64,000 bases of DNA, taken from Pedobacter boryungensis. GTDB lineage: Bacteria; Bacteroidota; Bacteroidia; Sphingobacteriales; Sphingobacteriaceae. The first letter of the stretch is position 1; each line of letters starts with the position of its first letter. Shown one piece after another: positions 60,530 through 64,000 of the stretch. The stretch lies in assembly GCF_013204825.1 (NCBI RefSeq), contig NZ_JABMKV010000002.1:124001-188000 (forward strand), read 5' to 3'. The position numbers were made by a program, and so were the translations under genes. Below the pieces are notes generated by a model. The model searched no databases. It worked only from the letters and a program-made list of their open reading frames with translations, and was not told where the DNA came from.

Positions 60530-63256
60530 ATGGCAAAACTTTACCAACGTAGCGTATTGTTTTTTGCACTATTTTTTTGCTTTCAATTGGCAATAGCGCA
60601 AAACATCCCAACCCCCAAAGAACATTTCGGTTTTAACATTGGCGACGATTATCAGCTCGCTAATTACACTCAAACTGAAGCATATTTTAAAAAGCTTGCA
60701 GAAACCTCAAAACGAGTAAAACTGGTAGATATTGGTAAAACTGAAGAAGGAAGATCTCAATATATGTTGATCATTACATCGCCAGAAAACCAAAAAAACT
60801 TAGAAAAATATAAAGAGATTTCTCAAAAATTAGCACATGCCGAGGGTTTAACCCCAGAGCAGGCTAAAGCATTGGCAGCGGAAGGAAAAGCAGTAGTGTG
60901 GATTGATGGAGGATTACACGCAAATGAGGTTGTTGGCGCCCACCAATTAATACAAATGGCTTATAATCTTTCTAGCAAAACGGATGCAGAAACCAATAAA
61001 ATATTAGATAATGTAATTGTGCTAATGACGCATGCTAATCCTGATGGACAGGAATTGGTGAGCAACTGGTACATGAGGGAAAAAGACCCAAAGAAAAGAT
61101 CTATAAATGGACTTCCTCGGCTGTATGAGAAATATGCAGGACACGATAATAATAGAGATTTCTTCATGTTAAACCTGAAAGAAACCCAAAATATTGGACG
61201 TCAACTTTTTGTAGAATGGATCCCGCAAATTATGTACAACCATCATCAAGCTGGCCCAGCAGGAACAGTAGTAGCTGGACCACCTTATCGCGATCCATAT
61301 AATTATGTTTTCGATCCAATCATATTAACAAGTATAGATGCCGTTGGCGCAGCAATGCACAACAGAATGAACGTTGAATCTAAGCCAGGTTATACACAAC
61401 GCGGAGGCTCTGTATTTTCTACTTGGTATAATGGAGGTTTGCGCACTACAACTTATTTTCATAACATGATTGGATTATTAACAGAAATTGTGGGTAGTCC
61501 AACACCATCTGACATCCCTTTGGTACCAGCTCGTTTATTGCCAAATGGCGACTCTCCAAATCCTGTTTTACCTCAAAAATGGTATTTTAAAAACTCGATA
61601 GATTATTCGGTTTCGTTAAACTATGCGGTATTAAACTACGCACAACGTTACCACGATGAATTACTGTATAATATTTATCAGATGGGTAAGAACTCAATTG
61701 ATAGAGGGAGTAAAGACACCTGGTCTTTCTCGCCTAAAAAGATTGACGCCATAAATGCTGCTGCACAAGCAGGAAAATCAACTAGTGCAGCGAATGGAGG
61801 TTTTGATGGAAGAGGAGCAATGTCTACAAAATATTTAGATACCGTAATGAAGAATCCAGCTAATCGCGATGCAAGAGGATATATTCTTTCTGCAGATCAG
61901 CCAGATTTTACAACTGCTATACGATTTTTAAATGCCTTGATTAGAACAGGGATTTCAGTTCAAAAAGCCAGCGCTCCATTTACAGTTGCAGGCAAAAACT
62001 ATCCTGCCGGAAGCTATGTAGTTAAAACCGACCAAGCTTTTCGTCCGCATGTTTTAGATATGTTCGAACCACAAGATCACCCTAACGATTTTAAATATGA
62101 AGGTGGTCCTCCTATTGCCCCTTATGATGCAGCAGGTTGGACGTTGGCGTATTTAATGAATGTGAAATTCGATCGAATTCAAGATAAATTTGATGGCCCG
62201 TTTGAAAAATTACCTTACGGAGAATTAATAAAAGCAACATCAAAAGCATTACCTTCAGGTAGTGGCTACACGTTAAGTTCATTCGCAAATGAAAGTTATT
62301 TAGCAGTTAACGAGTTACTGAAAGGTGGAGCGGAAGTTTATCGTAATACAGCAGATGGATCATTTTATGTGCCAGCATCATCTAAAGCGAAAAGCATTTT
62401 AGATAAAGCGGAACATGGTTTTGGAATGAAAGTTACAGCAGCTCAAAAACCTGCTAAAGCAGTTAAAATAGCTCCTTCGCGTATCGCTTTATGGGATACT
62501 TATGGCGGTTCAATGGATTCTGGATGGATTCGTTTTATTATGGAACAATATCACTTTGATGCAACTGTGATTTATGCTTCAGATATTGATGCTGGAAACT
62601 TGAAAGACAAATATGATGTGATTATTTTTGTTGATGGGTCTATCCCGGCATATAATCCAAATGTGTCAATAGGCGCAGGAAGAGGTGGTTTTGGTATGCC
62701 AGCTCCCGAAAGTATTCCAGAAGAATATAGAGCTCGATTGGGAAGAATGAGCCAAGATAAATCTATTCCTCAGCTAAAGAAATTTTTAGAAGCAGGTGGA
62801 GAGGTTGTAGCTATTGGTACTGCGACAAATTTAGCGGCGCACCTAAACTTGCCAGTTCGTAATGCGATGGTAGAGCTTATTGGTGGTGTAGAAAAAAGAT
62901 TGCCAGCAGAGAAATATTATGTGCCTGGTAGTGTTCTAAATGTTTCATTAGATAAAAATCAACCAGCAAATTGGGGTATGGATAGCACAGCGGATGTTTA
63001 TTTTGATAATAGCCCTGTGTTTAAATTAAGCCCAGATGCCGTTTCTAGCAGTAAAATTAAACCTTTAGCTTGGTTTGCAAACGCAACACCATTACGTAGC
63101 GGTTGGGCATGGGGACAAAGTTATTTACAGGATGGCGTTGCTGCGTTTGAGGCAAATTATGGAAAAGGAAAATTATTCGCCTTTGGTCCAGAAATTACGT
63201 TTAGAGCTCAAACACATGGAACGTTTAAATGGATGTTTAACCAATTGTATAAGTAG
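60530..63256 (+). CDS. Large secreted M14 zinc carboxypeptidase
   Basis: The 908-residue protein has a signal peptide (1-23, IAQN) and an M14 domain to about residue 400. DGGLHANEVVGAHQL holds the HxxE zinc ligands, HANPDGQELVSNWYMR and NHHQAGPAGT further active-site residues, and LLTEIVGSP the catalytic Glu. The C-terminal half (about 430-908) is unlike carboxypeptidases but includes a class I glutamine-amidotransferase-like segment (ALWDTYGGSMDSGWIRF...). Substrates are unknown. The size fits the Bacteroidota M14 group with added domain. Confidence 0.9.
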   Translation: MAKLYQRSVLFFALFFCFQLAIAQNIPTPKEHFGFNIGDDYQLANYTQTEAYFKKLAETSKRVKLVDIGKTEEGRSQYMLIITSPENQKNLEKYKEISQKLAHAEGLTPEQAKALAAEGKAVVWIDGGLHANEVVGAHQLIQMAYNLSSKTDAETNKILDNVIVLMTHANPDGQELVSNWYMREKDPKKRSINGLPRLYEKYAGHDNNRDFFMLNLKETQNIGRQLFVEWIPQIMYNHHQAGPAGTVVAGPPYRDPYNYVFDPIILTSIDAVGAAMHNRMNVESKPGYTQRGGSVFSTWYNGGLRTTTYFHNMIGLLTEIVGSPTPSDIPLVPARLLPNGDSPNPVLPQKWYFKNSIDYSVSLNYAVLNYAQRYHDELLYNIYQMGKNSIDRGSKDTWSFSPKKIDAINAAAQAGKSTSAANGGFDGRGAMSTKYLDTVMKNPANRDARGYILSADQPDFTTAIRFLNALIRTGISVQKASAPFTVAGKNYPAGSYVVKTDQAFRPHVLDMFEPQDHPNDFKYEGGPPIAPYDAAGWTLAYLMNVKFDRIQDKFDGPFEKLPYGELIKATSKALPSGSGYTLSSFANESYLAVNELLKGGAEVYRNTADGSFYVPASSKAKSILDKAEHGFGMKVTAAQKPAKAVKIAPSRIALWDTYGGSMDSGWIRFIMEQYHFDATVIYASDIDAGNLKDKYDVIIFVDGSIPAYNPNVSIGAGRGGFGMPAPESIPEEYRARLGRMSQDKSIPQLKKFLEAGGEVVAIGTATNLAAHLNLPVRNAMVELIGGVEKRLPAEKYYVPGSVLNVSLDKNQPANWGMDSTADVYFDNSPVFKLSPDAVSSSKIKPLAWFANATPLRSGWAWGQSYLQDGVAAFEANYGKGKLFAFGPEITFRAQTHGTFKWMFNQLYK

Positions 63257-63280
63257 ATAAAACGCTACATTGCCCAATAA

Positions 63281-63322
63281 AGTAAAAACCCAGCTAACAT
63301 TTTTGTTAGCTGGGTTTTTACT
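63281..63322 (+). terminator. Terminator of the M14 peptidase gene
   Basis: AGTAAAAACCCAGCTAAC and GTTAGCTGGGTTTTTACT form an 18-bp perfect stem with a 6-base loop, with T-rich 3' arm. It lies 24 nt after the stop. Confidence 0.95.
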
Positions 63323-63353
63323 TTAAACTTACCATTCTACAAATCGTCAAGGC

Positions 63354-63361
63354 TATCTTTG
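63354..63361 (+). promoter_or_regulatory. Candidate dsbA-family gene promoter box, 4 nt before ATG
   Basis: TATCTTTG matches TAnnTTTG, followed by TGTT and ATG 63366. The -33 region has no clear TTG. A leaderless mRNA is predicted, as for lpxD and tsaE. Confidence 0.45.
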
Positions 63362-63365
63362 TGTT

Positions 63366-64000
63366 ATGAAAGTAGAAATTTGGTCGGACGTAATGTGTCC
63401 CTTTTGTTATATCGGTAAGAGACATTTTGAAAAGGCGATTGAAAAATTACCATTTAAAAATGAAGTAGAAGTAGAATGGAAAAGCTTTCAACTTAACCCA
63501 GAATACCATAATATAAATAACGAGGATTTATACACTTATCTAGCAAGAAGCAAAGGAATGTCTTTGGAGCAAGCTAAACAAATGACCGGACAAGTAGTCG
63601 AAATGGCTTCAAACGTTGGTTTAGATTTAAACTTTGCAACAAATATTCCTGCCAATTCTTTTGATGCACACAGATTTCTTCATTTTGCCGCAAGCAAAGG
63701 ATTACAAGATCAAGCAGAAGAGGCCTTATTTAATGCACATTTCCTGGGCGCAAAAGACATTGCTAAACATGAAACATTAATTAGCATTGCTGAAGAATTA
63801 GGATTAGATAAAGAAGAAACTGCAAACATTTTACAAGGAGATGATTTCTCGGGAGCAGTACGTTATGATATTTATGAAAGTCAGCAATTAGGTGTTCGAG
63901 GAGTTCCTTATTTTGTGTTTGATAGGAAATACGCACTTTCTGGGGCACAACCAATTCCTACTTTTGAGCAAGCAATTACCCAAAGTTTTACAGAATGGAA
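63366..64000 (+). CDS. DsbA-family (FrnE-like) oxidoreductase, 3' end cut off by window edge
   Basis: The visible 211 residues begin MKVEIWSDVMCPFCYIGKRH, with the redox Cys pair CPFC (about 11-14) and no signal peptide. This is the cytoplasmic FrnE/2-hydroxychromene-isomerase-like branch of the DsbA thioredoxin fold. SFDAHRFLHFA, GVRGVPYFVFDRKYALSGAQP and the C-terminal tail match that branch. The role is likely dithiol-disulfide exchange on an unknown partner. The gene appears complete except for its last few codons outside the window. Confidence 0.9.
   Translation, partial: MKVEIWSDVMCPFCYIGKRHFEKAIEKLPFKNEVEVEWKSFQLNPEYHNINNEDLYTYLARSKGMSLEQAKQMTGQVVEMASNVGLDLNFATNIPANSFDAHRFLHFAASKGLQDQAEEALFNAHFLGAKDIAKHETLISIAEELGLDKEETANILQGDDFSGAVRYDIYESQQLGVRGVPYFVFDRKYALSGAQPIPTFEQAITQSFTEW

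Noticed and set aside
60530..63256. Type IX secretion sorting domain on the M14 peptidase and other secreted enzymes
   Set aside because: The C-termini lack the glycine- and lysine-rich CTD pattern (such as a final KVIKK-type end), so no T9SS cargo could be supported.

Overview
The window looks like a chromosome segment of a low-GC Bacteroidota member, most likely a Sphingobacteriaceae species close to Pedobacter (an inference from gene content, not a database match). Signs are the bifunctional lpxC/fabZ gene, a PorX-type response regulator, HYC_CC_PP and DUF4175 families, a GIN-domain protein, scarce Shine-Dalgarno sequences, and promoters of the TTG-N18-20-TAnnTTTG type. I see no rRNA, tRNA, CRISPR array, insertion sequence, prophage or secretion-system cluster. 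Most of the window is housekeeping genes with many secreted enzymes.

Layout. 1-3.0 kb: a truncated secreted FAD-linked protein, an aldehyde dehydrogenase and a DinB/YfiT-like protein. 3.0-8.3 kb: a minus-strand block for heavy-metal (probably copper) handling: DUF305 lipoprotein, HMA-MauE membrane fusion, DOPA-dioxygenase-like enzyme, AraC-type regulator with an N-terminal CxxC domain, DUF3347 protein, outer-membrane protein, periplasmic HMA protein and HYC_CC_PP protein. 8.4-12.8 kb: cyclophilin, exonuclease III, histidine-degradation genes hutI and hutG, a 53-residue small protein gene and 5-formyl-THF cyclo-ligase. 12.9-13.9 kb: efp, preceded by a small independent transcription unit with its own promoter, 25-codon ORF and terminator. 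13.9-19.1 kb: the lpxD-lpxC/fabZ-lpxA operon with an ABC ATPase, then an HD phosphohydrolase gene. 19.2-23.3 kb: porX, tsaE, ald and a D-Ala-D-Ala dipeptidase.

23.3-28.1 kb is a tightly packed minus-strand operon (PBP4, esterase, GH18, AONS-like PLP enzyme, SixA-like phosphatase) that fits envelope or peptidoglycan turnover together with ald and the dipeptidase. 28.1-31.6 kb: a secreted aspartyl protease, a NAGPA-type glycosidase, a lipoprotein and a cold-shock protein. 31.6-41.6 kb: a GDPD-GH16 fusion, a large DUF4175 protein, ybeY, a PepSY/ApbE-DUF2271 pair, a Tat-exported threonine-aldolase-like enzyme and a GIN protein. 41.8-46.6 kb: a 4HB membrane protein, an ABC-F protein, a small membrane protein and mnmG, with two parS-like sites just before mnmG, suggesting the replication-origin domain. 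46.8-53.9 kb: an Ig-like lipoprotein, gamma carbonic anhydrase, divergent nadB/nadA, thiL and an esterase. 53.9-64 kb: rmuC, an FAD oxidoreductase, zinc peptidase, apaG, dusB, CPBP protease, cdsA, a large M14 peptidase and a truncated DsbA-family gene.

The least ordinary items are the small transcript upstream of efp and the near-identical 20-nt motif it shares with the GIN gene ahead of their terminators; the 53-residue gene overlapping hutG; the parS pair; TAnnTTTG boxes exactly 4 nt before three start codons; and the metal block with its CxxC-AraC regulator.
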